From Odontocerum albicorne (taxonomy: Eukaryota; Arthropoda; Insecta; Trichoptera; Odontoceridae): a DNA stretch of 64,000 bases. Positions 11,591 through 22,409 of the stretch are shown here, piece after piece (position 1 is the stretch's first letter; each line of letters begins with the position of its first letter). The stretch is taken from positions 18,922,874-18,986,873 of the forward strand of contig OX463864.1 in NCBI GenBank assembly GCA_949825065.1, given 5' to 3'. Made by a program: the position numbers and the translations under genes. Under the pieces are notes generated by a model, which saw only the letters and a list, made by a program, of their open reading frames with translations, made no database searches and had not been told where the DNA came from.

Positions 11591-11668
11591 TTATGGAGTG
11601 ATGAATTTGATGAGCCTGTTTTTCCAGCCCGGGGATTGTGGGTTCGATTTTCGTTACAATTTTTTTAA
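11591..11668 (+). mobile_element. SINE-A head remnant
   Basis: GCCCGGGGATTGTGGGTTCG followed by ATTTTCG keeps the B-box part of the SINE-A head, but the A box is eroded and the body is missing. Confidence 0.4.
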
Positions 11669-11790
11669 TCAACAATATATTCGCGAACGTTAAAACTGCA
11701 ATAAATTATTAAAAATAAGCATTCATTTTTAAGCGTGTTAATTAATTATAATTTATGTCAGTGTCATGCGATAGTTTAATGTTTATTTAG

Positions 11791-12003
11791 CGAGTCTCCG
11801 TGACCTAGTTAGTAAGACACTTATTTTCTGACTCGAGCGTTACGGGATCGATTTGCGTTGGAATCCAGATATTTTAAAAAGAATTCCAGACAATTTTTAC
11901 TTAATGACTCTTTAATGTATTTTTGGTTATTTGGAAAAGAGTTCCACACGACAGTTAACCAATAACTTAGTAGTGTATACAATGAAAATGTAATAAAATA
12001 ATT
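11791..12003 (+). mobile_element. SINE-A, full-length diverged copy
   Basis: Head CGAGTCTCCGTGACCTAGTT with AGTAAGACAC (A box) and GGGATCGATTTGC (B box), body GGAATCCAGATATTTTAAAA and GAATTCCAGAC, and tail GGTTATTTGGAAAAGAGTT ending in GTATACAATG and TGTAATAAAATAA. All segments are in family order, at roughly 20% or more divergence by eye from the 61,544 copy. Confidence 0.8.
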
Positions 12004-12149
12004 TGATAAAAAAGTTAATATTAAACATATGTGTAATATTAAATGATTTAATTAAAGTAAAAGTGAAATTAATATATAATAAAATACACATTTACTCAAT
12101 TATTTTAATACAATTTGGTATATATTAACTAGGAATAAAGAAAAGTCCT

Positions 12150-12665
12150 TATCGTGGACCGATTTGAGACTTGGATAAGAAGCGGCTCGCTAAAGGATTA
12201 CGAAGAGATCATCGAGTTAATTAGCTTAGTTACTCTTATTTCGAGGAATGGAGGATGTGAAGTAGAAATCCGAAGACCAATTGGAATGGCAAAAGCAGCT
12301 ATGACAAGTCTTAGAGAGATACGAACTAACCAGTGTATCATACTCGTATACTGAGAAGAACCAAAGCCCGTCTCGTTAAGTCTCTAGTTATTCTCCATTG
12401 CTCTGTATAGAGTAGAAACATGGATGATGTGAAGGAAGCAAACAACAATGATTGCCTTCGAGATTTAGTGTTCTAGGTGGATGCTCCGTATTCCAAAGAC
12501 CGCAAGGTGCACTAATTGAAAATTACCGAAGGACTCAACAACACGCAACAAAATGATCATAACATAATTTGGACATTTTGCTAGAAAAAAATATGATATT
12601 CTAGAGAGATTGGTGATCACGGGGACAGTCGAGGAAATACGAGCAAGAGAAAGGTGTTCTATGAG
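12150..12665 (+). pseudogene. LINE reverse transcriptase remnant (YLGSLI / ARR..V type)
   Basis: The frame 12,154-12,354 contains TLISRNGGCEVEIRRPIGMA and KAAMTSLREI, matching the LINE pattern YLGSLI...G.C..EI.RRI.MA..A...L..I. After a stop, fragments resembling LVFSIALYRVETWMM, a DAPYSKDRKVH block (usually RIPWTARRTN) and FGHFARKKYDILERLVITGT follow in changing frames. It is heavily mutated. The remnants at 20,135-20,320 (+) and 29,862-30,262 (-) appear to be the same family. Confidence 0.75.
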
Positions 12666-13412
12666 ATGACAATATCAAATAAAGGAGTTAACAGGATCGT
12701 GTTTAAGCACTGCATTCAATATGGCACGTTTACACGTGGATATAAACCCACAACGCAGTGGGTTTATTGTCTTGTGTCAACAACCTATTTCAATTCAAAT
12801 TTTCAAGATCTGACATTTTATCGATCATTGATAACACTACGTTAGAATTCAAGTACATTTTCACTATATTTTGTACATGTTAGAAATCAGAAATTCGGAG
12901 ATTTTCGTTTAAAACTTGAATTGTTTACAAAAATATTTGAGATGTGTCCTTCCTTCTTATACTCAGCTAGCAAATACTGAAATAAGTTGCCCCTGCCCCT
13001 GGAAGAGTGGGGGAATATTTCCACCTTCAGAAATTCCCTAAAATTAGTTAGTGATTTTTTTTTGCTGTGATTTGGATTCTTATTTTCTTTCTCTCTTTTC
13101 GCTAGCGGAATCGAGGGTCGTGTGTACGTGTTTGTACGTTCTGTTCTCATTCATTTTTATATAACAGCTAATTTATTTTCATTTTTCATATAGCAGTTTG
13201 CATCTACGAACATCATTTTCTATTTGTGATTTAATTTTGATAAAATTTGGATCTCCTATCAGTTTTTTTTCTTTTTTCACTGACAGTTAATCTGAGGTGA
13301 TATTTATGGTTTTTTTTTTTTAAAACAATTCTGCCATTTATCAATGTTGTGTTTTATAAGTTTTATTCTACACAAAATTGATAAATTGCACTTATTGTTT
13401 TATTCTACATAT
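12666..13412. other. AT-rich spacer, nothing recognised
   Basis: The minus-strand open frame at 12,887-13,150 and plus frame at 12,654-12,845 show no domain. Poly-T runs are frequent (13,265-13,325). Confidence 0.4.
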
Positions 13413-13415
13413 ACA

Positions 13416-13676
13416 GGGGTGGGGACTTAAAACATTTTATATCATCGCGGCCGGGCTCACCCTATATTGATGGAGTGTACCATATTTCGACCGGGGGGGG
13501 GTGTTATGAGATGAGACATTTTGAAAGATTCTCTATTAAATGTATTTTATGCTATTTATCTTGAGATATGTGTGCGATATATCTCAAGATAAATAGCATA
13601 TCAGGAATGTATTTATATATATACGAGTATGTATGTAGATACTATGTTGCTATCAAGAAACCTGTATTTATTTAAA
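13416..13676 (+). repeat. G-run interspersed repeat, copy 1, with a 21-bp palindrome
   Basis: Shares with 16,214-16,465, 34,902-35,142 and 36,490-36,722 (inverted) the order: a GCGGCCGGGCTCACCCTAT-like block, a GGGTGTA block, a run of 8 or more G, TGTTATGAGATGAG, CTATTTATCTTGAGATAT, GGAATGTATTTAT, a TATGTTGCTATCAA.AAACCT block and an AT-rich end (TATTTATTTAAA). In this copy alone, ATGCTATTTATC-TTGAGATAT (13,549-13,569) is followed after 9 bases by its exact reverse complement (13,579-13,599). The class is unknown; no coding region. Confidence 0.8.
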
Positions 13677-13885
13677 CGACGACACTTGAAAACCACCAGG
13701 CTGACACATTTGGGAGATTTCGTGATGAGAGTTTAATGGTTGATTCCACAGATACGGGACTGGTAAAATTAATTATACTGTAATGTTCGTTTCGAGAACG
13801 TTCTGTATTTAATATATCAAATATATATGTTTTATATTAATAATAAAAACGTACATTTATCAGTCGATATATTATTGCCTGATAA

Positions 13886-14690
13886 ATGTATGCTTTAATG
13901 CTTCTGTACGAGTATCATATGCTTTGTACGAGTGTCTATGCTGTATGCTTTTGTACGACTATCATGTGCTTTTGTACGAGTGTCTATACTGTATGCTTTT
14001 TTACGACTATCATATGCTTTTGTACGAGTCTCTATACTGTATGTTTTTGTACGAGTATCGTGTGCTTTTGTACGACTATCATGTGATTTTGTACGAGTGT
14101 CTATACTCTATGCTTTTGTACGACTATCATATGTTTTTCTACGAGTGTCTATACTGTATGCTTTTGTACGAGTATCATGTGCTTTTGTACGAGTGTCCTT
14201 ACTGTATACTTTTGTAAGAGTATCATGTGCTTTTGTACAAGTGTCTATACTGTATGCTTTTGGACGAGTATCATGTGCTTTTGTACGAATGTCTATGCTC
14301 TATGCTGTTGTACGAGTATCATGTGCTTTTGTACGAGTGTCCTTACTGTATGCTTTTATACGAGTATCATGTGCTTTTGTACAAGAATCTATACTGTATG
14401 ATTTTGTACGACTATCATGTGATTTTGTACGAGTATCTATACTATGATATATGATTTTGTACGACTATCGTGTGCTTTTGTACGAGCCTCTATACTGTAT
14501 GCTTTTGTACGAGTATCATTTGCTTTTGTACGAACGTCTATACTGTATACTTTTGTGAGAGTATCACGTTACTTTGTACGAGTGTCTATGCACTATGCTT
14601 TTATACGACTATCATGTGCTTTTGTACGAGTGTCTATGATGTATGCTTTTGACGAGTGTCTATGATGTATCGTGTGCTTTGTCAGCCCTT
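13886..14690. repeat. 48-bp minisatellite open in all three forward frames
   Basis: The unit is two related 19-29 base halves, TGCTTTTGTACGAGTATCATG and TGCTTTTGTACGAGTGTCTATACTGTA-like, together 48 bases. Because 48 is divisible by three and the unit lacks in-frame stops, all three plus frames stay open: 13,932-14,447 (171 codons, FVRVSCAFVRVSILYA type), 13,924-14,217 (LLYEYHVLLYECLYCM type) and 13,886-14,086 (CFCTTIMCFCTSVYTV type). Start codons arise from the repeat itself. I regard the longest frame in the window as an artefact of the array, not a gene. Confidence 0.9.
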
Positions 14691-14811
14691 ATTAAGTTTT
14701 TATGATAGTTTTCCTAGATAGATTGTAAAATATTTAGCTATATAATCTTCGTAAGCAATATATTAAGTTTGACAATGCTTTGATAAAGCAAATTAAGTCT
14801 TAAACTTTAGT

Positions 14812-15145
14812 TTATTTATTTATTTAACACTTTTATTGCAAATACAATCTGGCGGGCGTATTGCCAATCTCTTCCAACCAACCAAACAAAAGTAAATGAA
14901 GCAAGTTACGTGGTCGCATAAATCATTCAAATGACTATCCATCCCCACGAAATCCATAAACATATACGTGAGCACATGCCCACGAACCCCACAAAGACGG
15001 ACAATCACCCGAACATTATTTTTCATATAAAGTGAGATATCATCAATCAAAAGGAAAGGAAGGGATGGTGGAGAGGAAAAAAAAAGAAAAATCAGGAATG
15101 AAACACGTTATTTTACTGACTAGAAATTAAGAGGGTTTTCAGTCC
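14812..15145 (-). mobile_element. LINE-1a 3' end, copy A
   Basis: On the minus strand this runs from AATTTCTAGTCAGTAAAATA, through TTTCATTCCTGATTTTTC, the TCTCCACCATCCCTTCCTTT block, TGATGATATCTCACTTTATA, a region of TGTGGGG..GTGGGCATGTGC, CGACCACGTAACTTGC, GGTTGGTTGGAAGAGATTGG and a poly-T/AATAAA-rich tail. It matches 57,480-57,786 and 63,018-63,340. The minus open frame 14,820-15,050 is noncoding 3' sequence recurring in other copies. Confidence 0.85.
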
Positions 15146-15504
15146 ATTTAGTAAGCAGATTTTTTTTTCAGTACGTTTTATAAGCAAATTTTTTTTCACA
15201 TTTAAATGCTAAATCATTATATTTAGTTACCAATCTGTTGCGACGACAAGATTTCCTCATGCGAGAAGAAGACAACAAAAACATAGTACACTATAAACAC
15301 AGATTGAGTCTAGATGTAGCGTAACTGCCAACCAGCACAGTTTGGCAAGAACATTTCTCCTAATTAAATATCGGCGCATATCCGTCCGTACCGTGTGTCA
15401 TAATCGCTTATACAACTGATTATTCTAACATACAGTGAAATCTCGATATTTCGTTTACTCGTTAATTGTTTTCCTGTATTTTTCGTTTATCTGATTAATG
15501 GACC
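15146..15504. other. Spacer, nothing recognised
   Basis: Poly-T-rich, with no domain or shared repeat identified. Confidence 0.4.
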
Positions 15505-15800
15505 CAGCTGTAGAAATGCGTGCACTGAGAAGAATACAAAGGGTGACAATGTGAATTTGAGCTTAAGGCTTTAAGGGAGAATAAGTGATTAGGAGTGAAT
15601 TTGGTGTATTAGATAAGGTAAAGAAAAGCACACTGAGACGATTTCGGTATGTGGAACGAATGTTTTAAGAAATACTAACAAAACCAATTTACTGCGCAAA
15701 TGTGAGTGAACGATGCGTTATAGGAAATCCTTGCGATGTGTTATAGGAAGGAAAATATTGTTGGATCAAGTGAACTATGTTTTGAAAGAACTCACAGAAA
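15505..15800 (+). pseudogene. Degenerate LINE reverse transcriptase tail
   Basis: AVEMRALRRIQRVTM is readable first (LINE consensus AVEMR.LR.I.GV), then, after frame breaks, residues matching LRRFRYVERM (from CACTGAGACGATTTCGGTAT) and a final RKILLDQV block. This resembles the 8265-8560 remnant. Stops and frameshifts throughout. Confidence 0.6.
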
Positions 15801-16213
15801 TAGTATGTTTAACTATGTTAGAAATGTTAAACTCATAGAATCGTATGTTAGACATGTTAAACTCACAGAAATCGTAAGGGTTGTATGGATATGTGTGTCT
15901 CGATAGAAAAGTCTGGCGCGCTCTCCTCTCAGCCTGCTCTGAAAAGGAAATGACGTATGTATTTATTTCACCCAGTCACGAGGGATTTTTTTTAAATACG
16001 AAAAAATTGATCGCATCGCTCGTTCCTTTATACGAGTACATCGTTATACCGCAATATTCGTTCGAGTTTTGTATATTTCTAGGTTTTTATTATTTTTTTT
16101 ATTTAGTAAAGTAATATATAGTACAAACATTTGCTAAAAGCTATACCGATCTACAAATTTATTTCTTTAGAACTAATCTAATTTATATATTATTCCTATG
16201 AATTAACATAAAT
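15801..16213. other. Spacer, nothing recognised
   Basis: A short plus-strand open frame at 15,881-16,114 has no recognised domain. A TAAACTCATAGAATCGTATGT-like motif is locally duplicated at about 15,808-15,870. Confidence 0.35.
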
Positions 16214-16468
16214 AAGGGTGTGGTCTGAAAAACATCTGATGTCCTCGCAACCAGGCTCCCCCTATATGGATGGGGTGTATCTCGGCATAGGGAGGGGGTG
16301 TTATGAGACGAGCTCAGACCTTTTGATAGGTTCTCTTTCAAGTGTGTTTTCTACTATCTATCTTGAGATATATGTGTGTGTGATTTTGGAATGTATTTAT
16401 ATACACGTGTGTACATAGTATGTTGCTATCAATGAACCTATATTTATATATTATTTATTTAAATTTCC
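16214..16468 (+). repeat. G-run interspersed repeat, copy 2
   Basis: Same block order as 13,416-13,676: TGTGGTCTGAAAAACATCTG, ATGTCCTCGCAACCAGGCTC, GGGGTGTATCTCGG, a broken G run, GTGTTATGAGACGAGCTCAG, CTATCTTGAGATATATGTGT, then TATGTTGCTATCAATGAACC and an AT-rich end. The 5' half can fold because GGGCTC-like and GAGCYC-like blocks are complementary. Confidence 0.8.
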
Positions 16469-17150
16469 TACATGTTCTTTTATTTTTAATAATCTTAATA
16501 TATAATATAATTTCTTAGAAATACTTAACACCTACATACTAACTTATAACTAGATAACAATTCTTACAACGAATTATTTAGCGCAGCAATTTTTTTTATA
16601 AACTAGCTTAAGACCTGGAGTTGAAACAGCTCAGCAAGTTGCCAGTACTTTCACAGAAATGAGATAACGCCACTAGATCGGAGTAGCCAATCGGTCCGAA
16701 GATGAACGGATGCAAGACTAAATGGAGTTCCCATAGGAAATTACTGACTCGACTATCATCTCAGTACCACAGAATGTGCTCTGAAAATTGATTCAGATGC
16801 CCGCAAAAATTGCAACAGGGCGAAGGAACAAGATTGAAAGCTTCTATGGCCAGAGATAAACTGGGTAGTTCATTAGTTTGGGTGTACCCGCGGGGATTCG
16901 AGGCGCGCCCTGATGCAAGGAAATAATTTAAATGTCTATATTCCCACTGAGGAGGACGACAAATGATGTTGCCAAGTCGACAACTGGGCCTCTAGGCTGG
17001 CTTCTAAAATCGCGTGGTGGGTCATCCTTGGTAAGGGGGGAAGGCGGACGTCACCTTTACTCGAGGGCTGACCCTTACAATGTACAGCAATTTTAGCGCG
17101 TGTCACATTTCTCACCATTGAGGTCACGGCGCAGAAGAAAGAGAAAGAGG
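16469..17150. other. Spacer, nothing recognised
   Basis: The sequence from about 16,600 to 17,150 has more balanced base composition than its surroundings, and a 124-codon minus-strand frame (16,936-17,310) crosses it. No domain is recognisable, and the frame runs through the SINE-A tail at 17,151, so it is unlikely to be a gene as it stands. Confidence 0.3.
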
Positions 17151-17222
17151 TTGCAACATGGAAATAAGCCCACCAAGTTGTACTGTATACGACGAATGTG
17201 TAATTCAATACAATATCTAATA
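17151..17222 (+). mobile_element. SINE-A 3' tail fragment
   Basis: GCAACATGGAAATAAGCCCA followed by CCAAGTTGTACTGTATACGA and a TGTAATTCAATACAATAT end match the tail of SINE-A (compare 61,690-61,765). The head and body are absent. Confidence 0.65.
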
Positions 17223-17564
17223 CCGAACCTTTATATCGATCCACAAGAAAACATTTTCTTCTATCTGTGTGGGTGAATGCAAATTTATCATAGTCATCCG
17301 AATAATGCAACTTTTCCTCATTAAAGAAATGAAATCGACGACCCGACCTAATATCTGCGCCAGAGAGTGAAGTATTAATTGAGAAGTAAAATATCGAAGC
17401 GAGTCATTAACCGTTTCTTTGATGCCATGAAACAACTGCTTGGCGTCAGTCCAAAATACCTCTCGCCCGATACTGATAACAATGCCGACAAAAGTGCAGA
17501 GAGGGGTGGTGATCATTTTAGATACAACCAAATCATCCGCTGAACTTAAGTGTTCATAATGCAA
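17217..17564 (-). other. Unrecognised 115-codon open frame, possibly transposon-derived
   Basis: The translation contains REVFWTDAKQLFHGIKETVN and later SLRYFTSQLILHSLAQI. FWTDAK recalls the RNase H motif of BEL/Pao-type retroelements (FWTDS or YWTDAK), but the order and spacing of other expected motifs are not convincing. The C-terminal part overlaps the SINE-A tail fragment. I treat it as unassigned; a protein-level search would settle it. Confidence 0.25.
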
Positions 17565-17624
17565 TGGGAAACCACTTATTTATCTTCAATAACCCAAACC
17601 ACTTTTATTAAGTGTTATTCATTT

Positions 17625-17690
17625 TCCTGGCTTGGTCTAGTTTGTAAGTCGGGGTGTTTGGGATCAATTCCCAACGTTATCAACAACAAA
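17625..17690 (+). mobile_element. Possible tRNA-like SINE head remnant
   Basis: CTGGCTTGGTCTAGTTTGTA followed by AGTC and GGGATCAATTCCC keeps A-box-like and B-box-like elements at SINE-like spacing. The body is absent. Confidence 0.35.
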
Positions 17691-17859
17691 AAAGGGTACC
17701 AATCTTTGGATTGAAATGAACGAAAAAATCATTAAAGTAACCGAAAAAAAAACTATTTTTAAAATGTGATTTCACCCTTTTTGAATGTCAACCGGCCAAT
17801 TAATATTGTCTTCAAATTTGTAACGCACCTTCTCTCAATATTTGAACTAGATTGATAAT

Positions 17860-18122
17860 TCTACATTTCTAGTCAGTAATATGACATGTTTTATTCCTGA
17901 GTTTTCTTTCCTCTCCATCATCCCTTCCTTTTCCTTTGATTGGTGATATCTCACTTTATGTGAAAATGAATCTTCGGGTGATTGTTCGTCTTTGTGAGGT
18001 TTATGAGCGTATGCTCATGTACTCGTATATGTTCGTGAATTTCTTAAGGATGTATAGTCGTTTGAATATTTTTTGCGACCATGTAACTTACTTTATTTAC
18101 TTTTGTCTGGTTGGTTGGAAGT
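17860..18122 (+). mobile_element. LINE-1a 3' end, copy B (diverged)
   Basis: TTTCTAGTCAGTAATATGAC, TTTTATTCCTGAGTTTTC, CTCTCCATCATCCCTTCC, GGTGATATCTCACTTTATGT, CGACCATGTAACTTACTTTA and TTTTGTCTGGTTGGTTGGAA occur in family order. The copy ends within the GGTTGGTTGGAAG block, before the TTGCCACCTGGCAATA tail. The open frame 17,936-18,157 is noncoding family sequence. Confidence 0.8.
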
Positions 18123-18385
18123 TTCATCCACGTGAACTGACATTGCGGGCATGTTGAAGAACGGGATTTAAGAGACAATATAATCTTCGGTTCTATTAAT
18201 CGAGCCTTCGGATTTTAGAACCACTGAAGTAAGCACGGATTAGCAGTTCGTCATCGTACGAGTTGGCATTATTATTACCGCACGTGAAGATGAAACAATA
18301 CTCGCAAACGTCTAGCGCGTGCAAATATTGTTGCCAGATGATTTTTTTACCAAATCGTATCCCTTTTTTTATAATTTTTTTTAGA
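18123..18385. other. Spacer, nothing recognised
   Basis: No domain, repeat or RNA gene recognised. Confidence 0.4.
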
Positions 18386-18458
18386 TGCTACCGGGAATCG
18401 AATTCTTAACCCCATGGTGGAACATCAGCGTATACCAACATGGCCACGGTTGTGTGTA
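18386..18458 (-). mobile_element. SINE-A-like head remnant
   Basis: On the minus strand: GTGGCCATGTTGGTATACGC (A box region) and GAATTCGATTCCCGGTAGC (B box region) in tRNA-like spacing. No body follows. Confidence 0.45.
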
Positions 18459-20134
18459 TCTTATGTTCTTAATCGAAAGAAAAGAGGGCGTTATAATATA
18501 AAATAATCTGAACCAATAGGATCAATAATGCAAAATTAACACTTTAATGTATGGTGTCATTTTAATTATCAAACAATCAAACAGAAAAAAATAATTTCAT
18601 CAACTATTTGTTTACTTCGTCTGACAAATATTTCAAGTCCAGAAAATATCCTAACATTATGAAGTCGGTAGGCGCAGTAAATAAATATTTGGTGAATACT
18701 TGTTATTTTTTTCAAGTACTCGAATTGTGCGATTAATTAACTTCGTATTTAAGTACAAATATTTCAAGCCCTGAAAAGAAAGCCCTAAGGTTAAAAAACT
18801 AGTAGACCTAGGAAATAAATATTTAGTGGATAACACATTTTGTTATTTTTTAAATTAAAAAAATAACTTTTTTATATTAAGTTTCGAGAAAAAAAATGTA
18901 TTGTATATTAGAATATAAACAATCGAATAAGTTACATAAAAAAATTCTTACCAAATCCACAGTTCGCGAAGTTCATTGCTAAAACTCTATGTATAGTATT
19001 ATTAGTCAAACCAAGAATGTAGAGTGACGGATTTGAAGTTTTCCTGATATTGTTAATATAAAATGCTTCGAGTTTGTTTATTTGCAAATGAATTTGACTG
19101 CGAAAAAATAGTAATAAGACTGTTGACTGGTCTGGATGGAAGTGATGTATGACATCCCTGTATTTCTGGTAGAACGTACGAGTATATTATGGTAAAAAAT
19201 AATACTTTTAAAAAATATTTATTAGAAATGTATAGCTTTAAATGTTCTGATCTACCTATTACTTTGAATATTTATATTTCAAATTCGGAACGGCGCTTTT
19301 AAAACTCCGGATTCAAAATAAACTTTTTTGTATTCTTAATTCAGATTCGGAACAGCGCTTTTTGTCTTCTGAATAGGAAACAGCGCATTAAAAATTTCAG
19401 TTGTTGAATTCGCGCAGCTTTTTTTTTAGATTATTTGTGTATTTTTCCCTTATAATACTGCATAACATATCTACGGACTTAAATATTACTGGCATTCAAG
19501 TAATGAAAAGTTACTCCAGTGTTTATTTATTTTGTTCTATGCATGAATTTATTATGTGGTCATCCACGTAATAATTTCAGTATTGGTTAAGTACTACATT
19601 GGACTCGATATTATTATTTTGAGAATCTCTGAAAGGTATCAATCATTATTTATTATCAAACCAACTGTAGAATTTTCATTATTTAATCTGCAATTTTCAA
19701 AAAGCAATCAAGGTTAGGCTTTAAGCATTAAAATGATAACATTCCATAGTTAAATTTTGTACTTTTGTACCACCTACAAGTATTCTAAAATAAATCATTT
19801 AACATTACTTTGTGTTCCGTTTAAACGCAACAATATTTACAGGCACATAAAGTTAGTTTTAATTGAGTCTTATGATCTGCTGCAAACCAGTTTATATTCT
19901 GGTTTACTTGTTATAACTAAGTATTCCACAACAAATGCTGTATTTTATGATTAAATTTAACGGTTTACGAAGTTGAGTGTTGCTGTTTACATCACCTATT
20001 GCTGAAGAGCTTTCGGAAGATCTTACAAACAAATCATTAATGATTAATGCGCACATAAAACATGAGAGACTTCATAAACGAAGTAAGAATTTTTTTTCTT
20101 CTATAACAATTATTTATATTTAACTTAGATGTTA
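18459..20134. other. AT-rich stretch, no gene recognised
   Basis: Two imperfect direct repeats containing CGGAACRGCGCTTTT lie at about 19,285-19,400. GCATTCAAGTAATGAAAAGT at 19,492 recurs as GCGTTCAAGTAATGAAAAGT at about 20,425 in the same orientation; it resembles an end of a mariner-like element, but no partner end was found. Open frame 19,757-19,954 has no domain. Confidence 0.4.
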
Positions 20135-20320
20135 AAAACACGAACGCTGAGAAAACAGAAAAGAAACACGATAGATGCCTTCGAGACGTGGTGTTGGAGG
20201 CTGATGCTTCATATCTTGTAGACCGCAAGGCGCACTAACGTCTCCATCATTCAAGAATTTGAGATTACGGGAAAATTTTCGACAACATGAAGAAACACAA
20301 AACGGTAACAATGCATTTGG
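20135..20320 (+). pseudogene. LINE reverse transcriptase remnant (DAFETWCWR type)
   Basis: The sequence reads conceptually as DAFETWCWRLMLHIL, a stop, then TARRTNVSIIQEFEI, matching the LINE pattern DAFEMWCWRRMLRIPWTARRTNxSILEEL. It is short, diverged and truncated on both sides. Related to 12,150-12,665 and 29,862-30,262. Confidence 0.75.
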
Positions 20321-20879
20321 GTAAAAATACAAAGCTAGAAACATGTATTAACCTTCATGAGTTTTAAATGTCTTGCATATCACATTCAAGTCCCTTAATG
20401 TGATGTTTCCACAAATATTAGGGGCGTTCAAGTAATGAAAAGTTACTCGAGTATTTATTTATTTTCGGAGAGGAATAGAACTTTGAGATCGATTTAGTCT
20501 TCATCGAATAAATTGATTGACCCAAATATATCCAATAGGGCGGGGTATTATGACAGGGCTGTTGTCGTTGCTGATCTAGTGGCGTGTATCTTAGTGTTAG
20601 CGATATAGAGGTGTTGCAGCTTTAGGAAACATTTGAAAATAACCCTTTTTGGGAGGTCATCAAAATGTATGATTATATATAAAAACTACATATAAACACT
20701 ACACCACACCTAAAGCTGAATGTGTTACTATCACATATTGGAAGATCTGCAAAGAGTTAAAATGTTTTTCTAAATGTATACAGATGAGATAAAGTAGCCA
20801 ATTTAATAGACGCAGCCACCCCCTTCATATCCTTATACACAACTTTTTTTTTTTTGTTAATTAGTTTTAATCTTAGAGT

Positions 20880-21240
20880 AGGATTTAATTTCCAAGTTAG
20901 AATGCTCTTGAGGAGAGTCTGCTCTCTAAACGGCGCTTTATGAGTTGTCATATCATTATTTTTATTATGTGTTTTAATTTCCAAATATTCAATATTTTAA
21001 GTAATAGTTTTATCTTTCGATTTTCGAGTAAGAACTTCCTTGAAAAAAGTGTTTTCTCTGTAAGGCGCTAAATAAATTATCATTTTAATACAATATATTG
21101 TTTCCAAAATATTCAATAGTTTTAATCTTACAATTTCCAAGTTAGAGCGCCTCAAAATAAAATGGCGCTTTATAAATTATCATACTCGTATTATTGTTAT
21201 TATCGCAATCGATCTCAAACTTTACCCATCTTAATCTTAG
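20880..21240 (+). repeat. Three copies of the structured GAGGAGAGTCTGCTCTC module
   Basis: The blocks at about 20,905 (GAGGAGAGTCTGCTCTCTAA), 21,040 (GAAAAAAGTGTTTTCTCTGT) and 21,150 (CTCAAAATAAAATGGCGCT) share flanking AATTTCCAAGTTAGA-type, GGCGCTTTATAAATT and TGTCAT-type sequence. They lie within the segment that interrupts the left foldback arm. More copies lie at 21,795-21,850 and, inverted, 22,595-22,652. Confidence 0.55.
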
Positions 21241-22040
21241 CAGTTTAGTGGGAAAAAATCACCGGGGCTAGAGAGTAGCTCAATGTTATTTTGAATGTTT
21301 TGATAACCTGTTCCAGCGAATATTTATTGCCCGACGCCTGCTGACTCAAAAACATCACGGAAAGCGCACCCTGACGTCGTGTTATAAATACACGTTTCCA
21401 AGCAGAGCAAACGAGCAATGGTCCATATCCCCACATTACTTATCGTATTTCTCTTATTTTCAGCGTACAAATATAAACATCGAGTCAAGATGGAGAACCC
21501 GCCAGAGTGAGAGGGCTGACTTTTAAGTTGACCACATTTTCTGAAGCTTAAATTATTTGACTTTTAGACATTTTTAATTTTATAACTGTCGCATATCTAT
21601 AAAGGTTTCTTTGTAGTTCGTTTTTCTTTTGGTAAGTTTTCTGCAGTTTTCTTACCAAATATGTTTTTTTTTTAATATGCAAATGTGGAGAGGTTTCTAA
21701 TCTTGTAATCGCAGTCATAACTTTCCTTAACTATAATTCAACTTATTTTTGGTATATTTTTAATCTGTCAATAATAGTGGTTTGAATCCCGAGTAAAGAG
21801 TGCCTTTGAATAGAGTCAGCTCTCTAAAACGACACTGTATAAATTGTCCTTTTATTATAACACGCATGTATTATAAGTATTGATTCAATCAATAATAGAA
21901 AAAATAAAAGTCAAACGGATTTATTTCTTAAATCTTAGAAAATATGTTCGTTTCACTTTATGGTGTCGTGTTTATATTTTTTTAATAAAATAAATAAATC
22001 TCTCAATTTTTATTTTGAATTCACCACTGTTTAATTAGAG

Positions 22041-22084
22041 TTCATTACCGGTTTCAAATACCTCCGTCTTCCTCGTCAGGTGAA
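22041..22084 (-). ncRNA. Hammerhead-ribozyme-like motif, Penelope-like type (left arm)
   Basis: On the minus strand: stem-I strand TTCAC, core CTGACGA, a hairpin AAGAC/GGAG/GTATT with one mismatch, core GAAA, a minimal CCGGT turn giving the A-U and C-G pairs of a tiny stem III, the cleavage base A, and then ATGAA pairing back with TTCA. This is the order of a type I hammerhead. An extra G after the first core means stem II is not canonical, so activity is uncertain. Confidence 0.4.
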
Positions 22085-22409
22085 GGAAGTTGAACTTAAT
22101 TGTGTCTTAAATATATTTTTCCCTAATTGTAATAGGTACAGGAGAGGGGGATGTGAGAAGTGGCTAATAAGGGCAGTGGAGTAGGAAGGCGTCAAAAGGA
22201 TGGCTTTTGAATGGAAAAAATATTTAACGGAGGACTGTTATTAAACATTTTAAACAATCAATAATCCTCTGCTAAATATGTTTCCAGGTTAAAAGCCATC
22301 CTTTTGACGCCCATATACTCCCCTCCTCTTATTAACTACTTCTCCCCCCCCCCCTTTCTGTGCCTATTATAATTAGAAAAAAATATTTTCAGATATAATT
22401 TAATTCAAA

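Noticed and set aside
13932..14447. 171-codon open frame, the longest in the window
   Set aside because: It lies wholly in a 48-bp minisatellite, and the two other forward frames are also largely open, so it is a repeat artefact.
14820..15050. Conserved small protein (MIDDISLYMK...), also at 57,543-57,779 and 63,052-63,264
   Set aside because: The frame recurs because it lies in the 3' UTR of LINE-1a copies. It is broken in copies B, C and E and follows the reverse transcriptase C-terminus.
17217..17564. BEL/Pao retroelement RNase H fragment
   Set aside because: Only the FWTDAK string is suggestive; other motifs and spacing do not fit, so I left it as an unrecognised frame.
19492..20460. 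A transposon bounded by TTCAAGTAATGAAAAGTTACT sequences
   Set aside because: The two matches are direct, not inverted, and no transposase or target duplication lies between them.
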